A stretch of 64,000 bases of DNA from an uncultured Flavobacteriaceae bacterium (GCA_947501845.1 CANMXP010000024.1:1-64000); one strand, 5' to 3'. Numbered from the stretch's first letter, positions 28,577 to 38,290 are shown. The notes: generated from the letters alone by a model not told the origin. A program made the numbers and translations.

Positions 28577-29848
28577 TTATTTAATGATTAGAGCATTTCC
28601 TACGGCACATTGTAAACATTTATTTTTATCACAGTATGCTGTTTTAAGTTGAATAAGTGCTTGCGAATGTAGTGCCGATTTTGATACTTTTTTTAAATTA
28701 TTAAATGCGTCAATAATACTATTCTTTTCTGAAGTAATAGAAATAGCAATTTTTATGATATCTGAATGAATGGTTTCCCCTTTTTGCTTTGAGTAACAAA
28801 ACTTAAGGGGTAGAATGGTATTGATTAATAACAAATCTATAAATGATTTTGTGAGTGTTTTTTTAGAGGCTCTGGATTCTTTTTGAAAAGTATAATGTGT
28901 TTCCCAAAACTTTGACGTTGATACTCTTAATAATTTATAATAATCATCTAAATGATTTGTTTCTAAAATTTCTGAAAACAAATTTTGATGTTCATAATAC
29001 AAACCAGCCAATTGAGACAATCTAATAGTCGGAAAATTTAATGGTCGCAACCTAAAAAAGTAACATGGTAATACATGACTGTTTTTTAACCCAAACTTTT
29101 GTTTTAAAAATTGATATTCCTTAACGAGACTTATAGAGTAAGCCTCTTCAACATCTTGGTTTAACAAACTTGATTGTCCGAATAGTAATGCTTCTAAAGT
29201 TTGTTGATTTGATTGGGATTTTCTAAGTATTGAAAAATCAATAGATTTTGCCAAACTAAAAAATGAATCTCCGTTTACCTTTAGTCCGAAATTCTTTGCC
29301 AACATTTTAAACAGAACTGCTTCCCAATCATTTTTTGATTCTTTTAAAAGGGATTCTATTTCTTTTGTTTTCCGTTCTAAACGCTCTAAATATAAACGCT
29401 CTAACCAATTATTTAATACAAAATCATCACTACTTGCAAAATCGTACTCACAATTAATCCATCTGTTTGGTTTAGCAAAGAGCTTTTCATAATTGCTTAA
29501 AACATCTTTACCTATAAAATCTTTTAACTCTAAAGTGGGTAATATCGTGCGGTCTTTTCTAAAAACGTCTGTATCATGTTCCCAAACCACATGTAAAATT
29601 ACATTATCATAGGCTTTGTCTTTCTCATGGTTATGTAAAAACCAATCGGATGACTTTACATGAATCTCTACATTGCCAGCCCACAACTGCTTTCCTATAG
29701 AAAGCTGTGCATTAAAAAAGTCAGGGCCAGAATTTAGGTTATGATGCCCAACAGTGTTAATTGTAATAGTTTCTCCTGCTATAGTTGAAAGTTGATTTAT
29801 TTGAATTTTTTTATGTTTCCAGATGTAATGTAAAAAATCTTCTTGCAT
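28577..29848 (-). CDS. DUF2851 family protein
   Basis: 423 residues, cytoplasmic, no signal or membrane segment. It matches the Bacteroidota-specific DUF2851 family (start MQEDFLHYIWKHKKIQ, GNVEIHVKSSDW, NVILHVVWEHD). The C terminus has a C-x4-C-x2-C pattern (YCDKNKCLQCAVGNAL) that might bind metal. No known function; HVKSSDW and the early Glu/Asp pattern recall restriction-like nuclease cores, which is only a guess. First gene of the group with PspC and the K+ channel. Confidence 0.85.
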   Translation of the reverse strand: MQEDFLHYIWKHKKIQINQLSTIAGETITINTVGHHNLNSGPDFFNAQLSIGKQLWAGNVEIHVKSSDWFLHNHEKDKAYDNVILHVVWEHDTDVFRKDRTILPTLELKDFIGKDVLSNYEKLFAKPNRWINCEYDFASSDDFVLNNWLERLYLERLERKTKEIESLLKESKNDWEAVLFKMLAKNFGLKVNGDSFFSLAKSIDFSILRKSQSNQQTLEALLFGQSSLLNQDVEEAYSISLVKEYQFLKQKFGLKNSHVLPCYFFRLRPLNFPTIRLSQLAGLYYEHQNLFSEILETNHLDDYYKLLRVSTSKFWETHYTFQKESRASKKTLTKSFIDLLLINTILPLKFCYSKQKGETIHSDIIKIAISITSEKNSIIDAFNNLKKVSKSALHSQALIQLKTAYCDKNKCLQCAVGNALIIK

Positions 29849-29951
29849 ATGGCTAAAATAAAAAATATGTAGTCTAATTCAAACAAATAAAAAGAAATAA
29901 CTTACAGGTTTCCAAGAAGCTGGTTAACTAAAAACAATTAACTTCGTTTAG

Positions 29952-29959
29952 TATCTTTG
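29952..29959 (+). promoter_or_regulatory. -7 element before the Crp-like gene
   Basis: TATCTTTG, exact TAnnTTTG, 41 bases before the ATG. No clear -33 TTG. Confidence 0.5.
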
Positions 29960-30000
29960 GTTGTATTATTTTTAACGAACCGAACAATTTAAACATATAG

Positions 30001-30566
30001 ATGCATAAAATAAGGGAAAGCTTTGAACAAATTGTTAAATTAAGCGACCTAGATTGGCAGGTATTTTCCTCTAAGCTAAAAAAAAGCGTTTACAATAAAA
30101 AGACCGCTATTTTAAAGGTTGGAGAAACAGAAAACCATATTTTGTTTATTGAAAAAGGAGCGCTTCGTTTTTTTATTCCAAAGTTTGAAAATGATATTAC
30201 TTTTAGTTTCTGTTTTGAAAATGAGTTTATAAGTGCATATGATTCTTTTATAACCAGAAAACCCAGCACATATGAAATTAAAGCTTTAACGGATACTACA
30301 CTTTGGAGGCTTACTTATCAAGATTTGCAAGATGTTTATAATAAAACCAAATAGGCAATGTTATTGGTAGAATAATAGCAGAAAACCTTTATTTAACAAA
30401 ATTAAGAAGAGAGCAATCTTTCTTGAACGAAACACCAGAAGAAAGATATTTAAATTTATTTATTGAAAGACCAGATTTAATTAAAAAAATTCCCCTTAAA
30501 TATTTGGCTTCATATATTGGAATAACTCCTCAGGCATTAAGTCGAATTAGAAAGCGTATTTCTTAA
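30001..30566 (+). pseudogene. Crp/Fnr-type regulator, frameshifted
   Basis: The first frame (30001-30354, 117 residues) encodes a cyclic-nucleotide-binding-like domain (ILFIEKGALRFFIPKFENDI) and stops at TAG 30352. The rest continues in the next frame from about 30351 (IGNVIGRIIAENL) to TAA at 30566 and supplies the dimer helix and the helix-turn-helix IPLKYLASYIGITPQALSRI. Joined, they give a normal regulator of about 188 residues. The break is explained by the loss of one A in ACCAAATAGG. It may be a real inactivation, a sequencing error, or low-level frameshifting; no canonical slippery heptamer is seen. The DoxX gene downstream may be its target. Confidence 0.85.
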
Positions 30567-30618
30567 CTTAAGTTCATTGTTTTTAATTTCAACTTTGAAG
30601 AAATTTGCCTAAAAAAAG

Positions 30619-31074
30619 ATGAAACCTTTCCTTGTACTTATTGTCGTTTTTGTTATTTCTCTATTTTCTATAAAAGTTATTAATGGAAAATATGACTTTA
30701 TACTATCTGGGCGTATAGCCATGTCTACAATGCTACTTTTCACTGCGTTAGGGCATTTTCTATTTTCAGATGGTATGGCTTTAATGGTTCCTGATAAAAT
30801 TCCTTTTAAAAAAGGAATCATTTATTTCACTGCAATTCTTGAAATTCTTGGAGCTATAGGCTTGCATATTCCTCAATTAAGATTATTAACTGCATGGTTA
30901 TTAATACTATTCTTTATTATTATATTACCAGCTAACATTAAAGCTTCTATTGACCATTTAAATTATCAAAAAGCTACTTATGACGGGCATGGACTAATGT
31001 ATTTATGGTTTAGAGCTCCTTTACAGCTTTTGTTTATAATTTGGATATACTTAACCGCAATTAAATTTAAATAG
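30619..31074 (+). CDS. DoxX-like membrane protein
   Basis: 151 residues with four membrane segments: about 4-20, 31-50, 66-84 and 88-108 plus a C-terminal one at 130-147. Matches the DoxX family (ALGHFLFSDGMALMVP, FTAILEILGAIGLHIP, ILFFIIILPANIKAS). Function in most bacteria is unknown; some members support thiosulfate-quinone oxidation or oxidative-stress control. It is 52 bases after the broken Crp-like gene. Its stop directly abuts the stop of the opposing hybrid kinase. Confidence 0.82.
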   Translation: MKPFLVLIVVFVISLFSIKVINGKYDFILSGRIAMSTMLLFTALGHFLFSDGMALMVPDKIPFKKGIIYFTAILEILGAIGLHIPQLRLLTAWLLILFFIIILPANIKASIDHLNYQKATYDGHGLMYLWFRAPLQLLFIIWIYLTAIKFK

Positions 31075-32814
31075 TTAAATGGCTTTTTTATTATATGCTT
31101 TACTATAAGATTTTAGCAACTTGTATAATTCTTCGGGATTGAAAGGTTTCCCCATAAACCCATTCATTTTATATTGCTCTGTTTTCTTTTTAATATCTGT
31201 TTGAGCAAAAGCAGTTAAAGCAATTATTGGTACGCTTGCTTTATTTTTATCTTCCGATTTTCTAATAATTTTAGCTGCTTGATACCCATTTATCTTTGGC
31301 ATTTGCAAGTCCATTAGTATTAAATCGTAATTAAACTTTTTAAAGAGCTCCAACACTTTTTCTCCATTTTCTGCTATGGTATATGTAACCCCCCATTTAT
31401 TAAAAAAACGTTTAAGTATTAGCACATTCATTTTATTATCTTCAGCAACTAGAACATTTATATCAATAGGCTCATAATTAGGCTGCATTTTAATCATATC
31501 TGGCTCGTAAACACTAAGCCTATTACTTATTTTATAAATAATCTCAAAGAAAAATGTTGAGCCTTTACCTAGTTCGCTTTCCACCATTAAGTCACTACCT
31601 TGTAAGTTTAATAGTTTTTTACTAATCGATAAGCCAAGACCTGTACCGCCATATTTTATGGATGTTTCAGAATTTGCTTGCATAAAGCTTTCAAAAATGG
31701 ATTCTTGTCTGCTTTTTGATATTCCTATGCCCGTATCTATAACTTTAAAAACAAGTTTTACTTTATTTTCTTTTACACCTAAATTTCTAACACTAAGATT
31801 AATACACCCATTTTCGGTAAACTTTAAAGAATTACTCAACAAATTTTTAATTATTTGAGTAAGCTTCAACTTGTCTCCTATAATATTGTCAGGCACATCA
31901 TTCTCTTTAATAACATTAAATATTAAACCTTTTTTCTCTGTTCTTAAACTAAAATGAGATTTTATGCTTTCTAAAAAATAATTTAAACTAAAATCTTTCT
32001 CTACAAGTTTTAATTTACCAGATTTTATTTTATCAAAATCTAGCAAATCATTTATCAATCCTAATAAATGTTCTCCAGAATACTTTAATGCTTTTAGATT
32101 TTCCAACTGATCTGGCAAGTGCTCTTCCATTAATAGAATATTAGCTAATCCCGTAACAGCATTTAGAGGTGTCCTAATTTCATGAGACATTGTAGACAAA
32201 AATTCGTCTTTAGATTTATTTGCCTTTTGTAATTCTATTTCTGTCTCTTTTAGATTTGTTATATCTATAATCGTACCTATAAAACCAGTCGATACTCCTT
32301 TACTATCTTTAATAAGCTTTGATTTTACTTCAAACCACATTAATTCGCCATTTCTCCTATGTTTAAATATAAACTTAATATGCTGTTTTTCCTTAGAGAA
32401 TAAATCTTCAAATCGTTTAAAACCGTCTATATTTTCTCCATGCAAAAACTTTCTATAACTCTTTCCCACAGCATTATTAACAGGGATTCCGGAATACTCT
32501 GCCCAGGCATTATTTAAAAAGGTAAAGTTCCCATCAAGATCTGTCTCAAAAAGGACGCCACCAATATTATCTACAATATTTTCTAATTTTTCGTTGGTAT
32601 GGTCTCTTTCTTTTATTAATTTTTGGTTGGCTACAAAAAGTTCTTTGGTGCTTTTTTCAAGAATGTGCTCAATACGTCTAAGATCCTTATCAAAACCTTT
32701 ATAGGCATTATCGATCATCTCTAAAAAATCAGCGTACTTTGGATCATCCAAAATATCTAAGTTAGATTTTTTAATCTGCCTTCTCAACAGTCTATGGAAC
32801 TTATCGTTTAGCAT
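31075..32814 (-). CDS. hybrid sensor histidine kinase (PAS-HisKA-HATPase-REC)
   Basis: 579 residues from the ATG at 32814, where ATGCTAA overlaps the FIST stop; an upstream ATG at 32835 would give 586. No membrane segments, so cytoplasmic. Order, in 586 numbering: coiled-coil lead, PAS about 85-195, HisKA with phospho-His 218 in STMSHEIRTPL, HATPase (NLLSNSLKFT, DTGIGIS, GGTGLGLSISK), and a REC domain with Asp in LILMDLQMP near the C terminus. No output domain follows, so signal must pass on to another protein. Translationally coupled to the FIST protein, its likely sensor. Confidence 0.93.
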   Translation of the reverse strand: MLNDKFHRLLRRQIKKSNLDILDDPKYADFLEMIDNAYKGFDKDLRRIEHILEKSTKELFVANQKLIKERDHTNEKLENIVDNIGGVLFETDLDGNFTFLNNAWAEYSGIPVNNAVGKSYRKFLHGENIDGFKRFEDLFSKEKQHIKFIFKHRRNGELMWFEVKSKLIKDSKGVSTGFIGTIIDITNLKETEIELQKANKSKDEFLSTMSHEIRTPLNAVTGLANILLMEEHLPDQLENLKALKYSGEHLLGLINDLLDFDKIKSGKLKLVEKDFSLNYFLESIKSHFSLRTEKKGLIFNVIKENDVPDNIIGDKLKLTQIIKNLLSNSLKFTENGCINLSVRNLGVKENKVKLVFKVIDTGIGISKSRQESIFESFMQANSETSIKYGGTGLGLSISKKLLNLQGSDLMVESELGKGSTFFFEIIYKISNRLSVYEPDMIKMQPNYEPIDINVLVAEDNKMNVLILKRFFNKWGVTYTIAENGEKVLELFKKFNYDLILMDLQMPKINGYQAAKIIRKSEDKNKASVPIIALTAFAQTDIKKKTEQYKMNGFMGKPFNPEELYKLLKSYSKAYNKKAI

Positions 32815-33938
32815 TCTGAAAATGTCGTTATGCACATTGTTTGATTATGTAATTCACAGGGTGAAAATTCATCATGCGGACCTATTTCCCCGTAAGAGTA
32901 AAACCCAGTAATACAAGGTTTGTCTCCAATAACCTCCCTTACAACTTCTACTTCTTCTTCTACTAGTTGTTTTAAAACCATACGCCTCCCTACACAACTA
33001 ACCAATATGGCTAATTCTGGAGTGTCTTTCCTTAAAATTTTACCAGCAGAACTAGCAGATTCTTCAGCGCCATCAATCAATCTATCTACATTAGCCTTCA
33101 TAAATCTTACATAAGCTCCTTCGGGAAGGTTTCCAGCAAATGTTACACTCTTATCTTCTTCATTAATTGCCAAAATAGATCTAACTAAAGGTTTAGAGTT
33201 TGCATCATTAACCATGCTCAACGGAAATAACAATCCTGAGCTCGGCAAGTTTTTAGCTTCTTCTCCCAAAAAGGCTTTATAAATATCTAAAGCTGGTTTT
33301 CCATCAAGTTCATATAAAACATTTTTATTAGATTTTGTTACCAACCTATCTATTCCATAACTATCCCATCCGCCTCTAGAACCTGTACATACCTTTAAAT
33401 TTTCTCCATAAAAACCTAAAGCTAATATGGTTTTATCTACTATCTTATTATTATTAATAACAAATGTTTTATTAAAATTGGAACCATCTGCGGCTAGTCC
33501 CCCCGTTATACTAACATTGGGTATTATAGATTTTAAACCTGAAACCAACTCTGTTCCATTAACATGAAGCCCATCACTTAAAACCAGAACATGTTTTAAT
33601 TCTTTATCATCAAGATCTTTTGCCAGGTCTTGTCCTGATTTATAACTACAATCCATGTCTACAACTTCAATCGATGCTTTTTTGTAGGTTACTTTGTCTA
33701 ATTGTATGGCCGTTAAAGATATGGTCTCGTCTTTTACTGTAATATCTGATATTTCACCAGCTGTTGAGCATCCAATAACCGTTGCATTTGGATACTTGTT
33801 ATTTATAAAATCGAGTACTTCTTTTTTAGAAACAAAATCTGGTGATACGAAAAGTAAAAATATATTAGCTTCAATACTCAAAATAGAAATATCTTCTAGC
33901 CAATTATCCTGTTGGAGGGATATTTGTTGAACGTTCAT
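32808..33938 (-). CDS. FIST domain sensor protein
   Basis: 376 residues. FIST_N (residues about 20-220, with VLVLSDGLHVNG and SITGGLAADGSNF) and FIST_C (about 225-365, with GFYSYGEIGP). The family is a cytoplasmic sensory fold proposed to bind small ligands such as amino acids and is often linked to kinases or cyclases. Here the stop overlaps the start of the hybrid kinase by seven bases, so the two proteins are made together and probably act as a sensor and kinase. A paired repeat motif lies 35-65 bases upstream. Confidence 0.9.
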   Translation of the reverse strand: MNVQQISLQQDNWLEDISILSIEANIFLLFVSPDFVSKKEVLDFINNKYPNATVIGCSTAGEISDITVKDETISLTAIQLDKVTYKKASIEVVDMDCSYKSGQDLAKDLDDKELKHVLVLSDGLHVNGTELVSGLKSIIPNVSITGGLAADGSNFNKTFVINNNKIVDKTILALGFYGENLKVCTGSRGGWDSYGIDRLVTKSNKNVLYELDGKPALDIYKAFLGEEAKNLPSSGLLFPLSMVNDANSKPLVRSILAINEEDKSVTFAGNLPEGAYVRFMKANVDRLIDGAEESASSAGKILRKDTPELAILVSCVGRRMVLKQLVEEEVEVVREVIGDKPCITGFYSYGEIGPHDEFSPCELHNQTMCITTFSEC

Positions 33939-33970
33939 ATTTAATACTTTAGTTAATATTTAAGGCAAAT

Positions 33971-34003
33971 GCATTTTATCGTGAAAACAACACGTTTTAT
34001 CGA
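33971..34003 (-). promoter_or_regulatory. paired direct repeats, TTTTATCG, 21-base period
   Basis: TTTTATCG at 33974-33981 (within GCATTTTATCG) and again at 33995-34002. The period is 21. Located just upstream of the FIST-kinase operon. Confidence 0.5.
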
Positions 34004-34130
34004 AAATATAATAAAATTTATTACAAACAAAATTTTTACTAAGGTTTTTATTTACAATGAGTTACAGAAAAAACCCGAAATCACTAATTCATTTGTAAGA
34101 CAAATCGTTATAAACATTGAAAAAAGCACA

Positions 34131-34163
34131 AAAAAATCCTGAATAATTTATTCAGGATTTTTT
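34131..34163 (-). terminator. terminator of the PLP/CBS gene
   Basis: AAAAAATCCTGAATAA and its perfect complement around one central base, T-rich on either strand. It lies 26 bases after the stop of the minus-strand gene at 34190. Confidence 0.85.
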
Positions 34164-34189
34164 ATATATTTCTATAACTTAATTATCGC

Positions 34190-35548
34190 TTATAAAGCAC
34201 TAATGATATCATATTTAGTAATAATTTGGTAGGCTCCGTCATTTAGCTCAACCAACACGGCATTATTATCCCTATCGATCAATTTAGAAATAGCCTCAAT
34301 AGGTGTATTTTTACTGACTATTGGAAATGGTTTGTGCATGACCTCTTTAATTGGTAAATCGGAAATATCTTTATTTTCAATGTATTTACGTAATAAATCT
34401 GCTTCGTCGACTGCCCCAACAAATCCCGATGAATCTTCTACTGGTATTTGAGAAATCTTATATTTTTTCATGCGTTCTATAGCATGAGAAACTAATTCTT
34501 CTGTTTTTACCGTTACTAAAGGTTTATCTAAATGGTTATTAACAATGTCTTGCGCACAGGTTAATTCGTCTTCAATAAAACCACGATCACGCATCCATTC
34601 ATCATTAAACATTTTGCCTACATAACGACTTCCATGATCATGAAATAAAATTACGACTACATCTCCTTTCTTAAAATGATCTTTTAGTTGAAGAAGCCCT
34701 TTTATAGCAGCTCCAGCAGAATTTCCAAGAAACATGCCTTCTTCTTTTGCCAGCTTTTGCGTATAAATAGCGGCGTCTTTATCTGTAACTTTAGTAAAAC
34801 CATCTATAACACTAAAATCAACATTTTTTGGCAAAATATCTTCTCCTATCCCTTCTGTAATGTAAGGGTAAATTTCATTCTCATCAAAGACACCTGTTTC
34901 GTGGTATTTTTTAAATACAGAGCCATAGGTATCCACCCCCCAAACTTTTACATTGGGATTTTGCTCTTTTAAGTATTTTCCAACTCCAGAAATAGTGCCT
35001 CCTGTTCCTACTCCTACCAAAAAATGTGTTACTTTCCCTTCTGTTTGTTTCCATATTTCTGGTCCTGTGCTTTCGTAATGTGCTGCCGTATTACTGGGAT
35101 TATCGTATTGATTCACATACCAAGAGTTTGGTGTTTTTTCGGCTAGTCGTTTTGAAGTAGAATAATATGATTTTGGATCTTCTGGTTCTACATTGGTTGG
35201 ACATACAACAACTTTGCTGCCTACGGCTCTTAAAATGTCCATTTTCTCCTTGCTTTGCTTATCACTTATCACACAAATCATTTTGTAACCTTTCACTATA
35301 GCAGCCAAAGCTAATCCCATACCTGTATTTCCAGATGTTCCTTCTACAATAGTGCCACCTGGCTTTAATCGCCCATCTGCCTCTGCATCTTCTATCATTT
35401 TTACTGCCATTCTATCCTTTACGGAATTACCTGGGTTGAACGTTTCGTATTTTGCCAAAACTAAGCATGGCAATTCTTCAACAAGCTTATTTAACTTCAC
35501 TAATGGCGTATTACCAATAGTCCCTAATATGTTTTCAGCGTATTCCAT
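34190..35548 (-). CDS. cystathionine beta-synthase-like PLP enzyme with CBS domains
   Basis: 452 residues. The N-terminal 320 residues are a fold-type II PLP enzyme of the cysteine synthase/CBS group, with PLP-binding Lys44 in NPGNSVKDRM and the phosphate/substrate loop GTSGNTG (70-76). Residues about 335-450 form a pair of CBS domains, the regulatory module that can bind adenosyl compounds. It could condense serine and homocysteine, or use O-acetylserine; sequence alone does not decide. No sulfur genes adjoin it. Own promoter element at 35566 and own terminator, so probably monocistronic. Confidence 0.88.
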   Translation of the reverse strand: MEYAENILGTIGNTPLVKLNKLVEELPCLVLAKYETFNPGNSVKDRMAVKMIEDAEADGRLKPGGTIVEGTSGNTGMGLALAAIVKGYKMICVISDKQSKEKMDILRAVGSKVVVCPTNVEPEDPKSYYSTSKRLAEKTPNSWYVNQYDNPSNTAAHYESTGPEIWKQTEGKVTHFLVGVGTGGTISGVGKYLKEQNPNVKVWGVDTYGSVFKKYHETGVFDENEIYPYITEGIGEDILPKNVDFSVIDGFTKVTDKDAAIYTQKLAKEEGMFLGNSAGAAIKGLLQLKDHFKKGDVVVILFHDHGSRYVGKMFNDEWMRDRGFIEDELTCAQDIVNNHLDKPLVTVKTEELVSHAIERMKKYKISQIPVEDSSGFVGAVDEADLLRKYIENKDISDLPIKEVMHKPFPIVSKNTPIEAISKLIDRDNNAVLVELNDGAYQIITKYDIISAL

Positions 35549-35565
35549 AATATAAGTTTACTTTA

Positions 35566-35573
35566 CAAATTTA
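35566..35573 (-). promoter_or_regulatory. -7 element before the PLP/CBS gene
   Basis: TAAATTTG on minus, matching TAnnTTTG, 18 bases before the start. No -33 TTG seen. Confidence 0.45.
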
Positions 35574-35747
35574 AACTAAAAAATAGGGACTACTATATTG
35601 GTGATTGCAATCCTTTGATTTTGATTAGGCTTAGTATGAAGATGCCTAACTTATTCTGGGTATGCCAAGATTTTAATAATAATCTACATCTGATATGTAC
35701 AAGTAAAGAAATATACAACCAACGAAAATATATTCTGAAACACCTAA

Positions 35748-36983
35748 TTATTGGAACCTGATCGCTTTTACAGGTGATATTTTCGTGATTAGATATGATG
35801 GTATTAAAAGCATAAGTAAACAGAGTACAAGTGTACCTATGTTTAATGCTATAACGTACCCCAAACTTATATAGACTGGAGCTTCTGTAACATAATATAT
35901 ACTTGGATCTAACGGAAATAATTTAAAGTATTTCTGAGTAAATAGAAGCCCTAATCCAATAATATTTCCCCATAAAAGCCCAAGAAGAATTAGGTAAGAT
36001 GCATTGTATAAAAACAATTTACGAATACTCCAATTATTGCTTCCTATCGCTTTTAATATCCCTATCATTTGTGTACGCTCTAATATCAAAACAAGCAATG
36101 CTGTAATCATATTTATACCTGCTACGAGTATCATGATACCTATAATGCCATAAATGTTTGTATCAAAAATTTGAATCCAATCAAAAATTGAAGCATATTT
36201 ATTTTTTATAGTCTCCGCATTGAGTTCAGAGGGTATATTTTCATAAATTTCAGGGCCTTTTTCATCTATTTCATCATAATCACTAATAAATACTTCAAAA
36301 TTCCCAATTTGGTCTTTTTTCCATCTATTTATTCTTTGTAAATGACGAATATCTCCTATAATGTAGTTAGCATCAAAATCTTGAAATCCAGAATTATAAA
36401 TCCCAACTATATGATAGGTAATAATATTTGTTAATCTTTCCGGATCGTCCTTTGGAAATACCATTTGAAACGTTTCATCTAGTTTCAATCTTAACCTATT
36501 AGCTAAATATTGAGATACTAAAACGTCTTCATTCCTTTTACCTGAATAATCTGGGAGATCACCTTCTATTAAAAAATCTTCAAAATAGCTCCAATTATAA
36601 TCTTTTCCTACGCCTTTTAAATATATACCTTCAAAATCACTCTCTGTTCTAATAACACCAAACTTTGCAGCTACCCCTTGAATATGGTCAACACCTTCCA
36701 CAGTTTTAAACTCAGGATAAAACTCTTGGTTTTTAGATATAGGAATAATACTTTCTTGAGAATTATTGCTATCATATTTAGTAATAGTTACGTGCCCATT
36801 AAACGCCACTACTTTGTCACGAATCTTTTGCTGCAATCCTATACCCGTTGCTATAGCAACCATCATTACGACAATACCAATAGTAATCGCCGCAATACCA
36901 ATTTTTATTATTGGTGCCGATATACTACTTTTATACGCTTTACTACCAATAATGCGTTTAGCTATAAAAAATTCGTAATTCAA
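35748..36983 (-). CDS. LolC/LolE-type ABC transporter permease
   Basis: 411 residues from TTG at 36983, which gives the family-like N terminus MNYEFFIAKRIIGSK; a TTG at 36992 would add three residues. Four membrane helices: one at about 20-45, then a large periplasmic MacB-like domain (about 50-265), and three at about 275-300, 320-345 and 375-400. It belongs to the FtsX/LolC superfamily that extracts lipoproteins from the inner membrane. No ATPase gene (LolD) adjoins it. Divergent to the NamZ gene with start codons only about eight bases apart. Confidence 0.85.
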   Translation of the reverse strand: MNYEFFIAKRIIGSKAYKSSISAPIIKIGIAAITIGIVVMMVAIATGIGLQQKIRDKVVAFNGHVTITKYDSNNSQESIIPISKNQEFYPEFKTVEGVDHIQGVAAKFGVIRTESDFEGIYLKGVGKDYNWSYFEDFLIEGDLPDYSGKRNEDVLVSQYLANRLRLKLDETFQMVFPKDDPERLTNIITYHIVGIYNSGFQDFDANYIIGDIRHLQRINRWKKDQIGNFEVFISDYDEIDEKGPEIYENIPSELNAETIKNKYASIFDWIQIFDTNIYGIIGIMILVAGINMITALLVLILERTQMIGILKAIGSNNWSIRKLFLYNASYLILLGLLWGNIIGLGLLFTQKYFKLFPLDPSIYYVTEAPVYISLGYVIALNIGTLVLCLLMLLIPSYLITKISPVKAIRFQ

Positions 36984-36991
36984 ATTATTCA

Positions 36992-38290
36992 ATGAGGTTT
37001 AATATTTTCAAAAATACAGTTTTATTATTTGTTTTTATAATGATTTCTTGTGCTTCTAAAGCAAAAAGTAAAATAGCTATAAAAGATGAGACAGATCTTA
37101 CAGTGCAAAATGATAGTTCTATTGCTGTTGGAGCCAATCAAACCAAAGCTTATTTACCATTATTAAAAGGAAAGCGTGTAGGTATTGTTGCTAATCAAAC
37201 CTCAGTGATTTTTAGGAAAGAAAAACAGCAAACCATACTTGTTGGCCCAGAAACCAACGAACAATCTCTTGGCCATATCATTGAGAAAGATACTATGACT
37301 CATTTAGTTGACTCATTAATTTCCTTAAAGGTTGCTGTTAAAAAAGTATTTTCTCCAGAACATGGTTTTCGAGGTCGTGTAGACGCTGGTGAATTAGTTA
37401 AAGATGGTATTGATACAAAAACCAATTTACCCATTGTATCGCTATACGGGAAAAACAAGAAACCTACTAAAGAACAACTTGAAGGCCTGGATATTGTTGT
37501 TTTTGACATTCAGGATGTAGGTGTTCGATTCTACACTTACATTTCTACATTACATTATATCATGGAGGCTTGTTCGGAACAGGGTATTCCTGTTTTAATA
37601 TTAGACAGGCCCAACCCTAATGGACATTATGTAGATGGTCCTACTTTAGAAATTAAAAACAAAAGTTTTTTAGGCATGCATCCTATACCATTGGTACATG
37701 GTATGACCATTGGTGAGTATGCACAAATGATTAATGGTGAAAAATGGTTGAAAAATGGCACGCAGTGCGAAATCACCATCATTCCTATAAAAAATTACAC
37801 GCACAATACTTTTTATAGTCTGCCCATTAGACCTTCTCCAAATTTACCTAACGACCAAGCTATAAAATTATATCCTAGTCTTGGGCTTTTTGAAGGGACA
37901 CATATTAATGCTGGTCGTGGTACCGAGTTTCAATTTCAACGGTATGGAGCTCCCTTTTTAGATAAAAAGGCTCTTCCTTTTAACTATACCCCTATTGCCA
38001 ATTTTGGTGCCAAATACCCTAAGCACAAAAACAACTTATGCTATGGAGAGGATTTACAAAATGAAGAGTTAAACGGCATTATGACACTTAAATGGGTTAT
38101 TAAAGCCTATCAAAATTCGACAGATAAGTCATTATTCTTTAATACCAACAACTTCACTAAGCATGCTGGAACAGATAAATTACAGAAACAAATTGAAGCT
38201 GGTTTGAGTGAAACCGAGATTAAAGTGACGTGGCAAGATGATTTGAAAACGTTTAAAAATACCAGAGACAAGTATTTGATATACGATTAA
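36992..38290 (+). CDS. exo-beta-N-acetylmuramidase NamZ-like (DUF1343) lipoprotein
   Basis: 432 residues. A lipoprotein signal ends in IMISC (Cys20). The DUF1343/NamZ domain covers about residues 48-430 with GKRVGIVANQTS, FSPEHGFRGRVDAGE, DIQDVGVRFYTYI, LDRPNPNG and EGTHINAGRGTEFQ. Characterised members remove terminal N-acetylmuramic acid from peptidoglycan fragments, so a role in cell-wall recycling is likely. It begins back-to-back with the permease, so its promoter must lie inside that gene. Confidence 0.88.
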   Translation: MRFNIFKNTVLLFVFIMISCASKAKSKIAIKDETDLTVQNDSSIAVGANQTKAYLPLLKGKRVGIVANQTSVIFRKEKQQTILVGPETNEQSLGHIIEKDTMTHLVDSLISLKVAVKKVFSPEHGFRGRVDAGELVKDGIDTKTNLPIVSLYGKNKKPTKEQLEGLDIVVFDIQDVGVRFYTYISTLHYIMEACSEQGIPVLILDRPNPNGHYVDGPTLEIKNKSFLGMHPIPLVHGMTIGEYAQMINGEKWLKNGTQCEITIIPIKNYTHNTFYSLPIRPSPNLPNDQAIKLYPSLGLFEGTHINAGRGTEFQFQRYGAPFLDKKALPFNYTPIANFGAKYPKHKNNLCYGEDLQNEELNGIMTLKWVIKAYQNSTDKSLFFNTNNFTKHAGTDKLQKQIEAGLSETEIKVTWQDDLKTFKNTRDKYLIYD

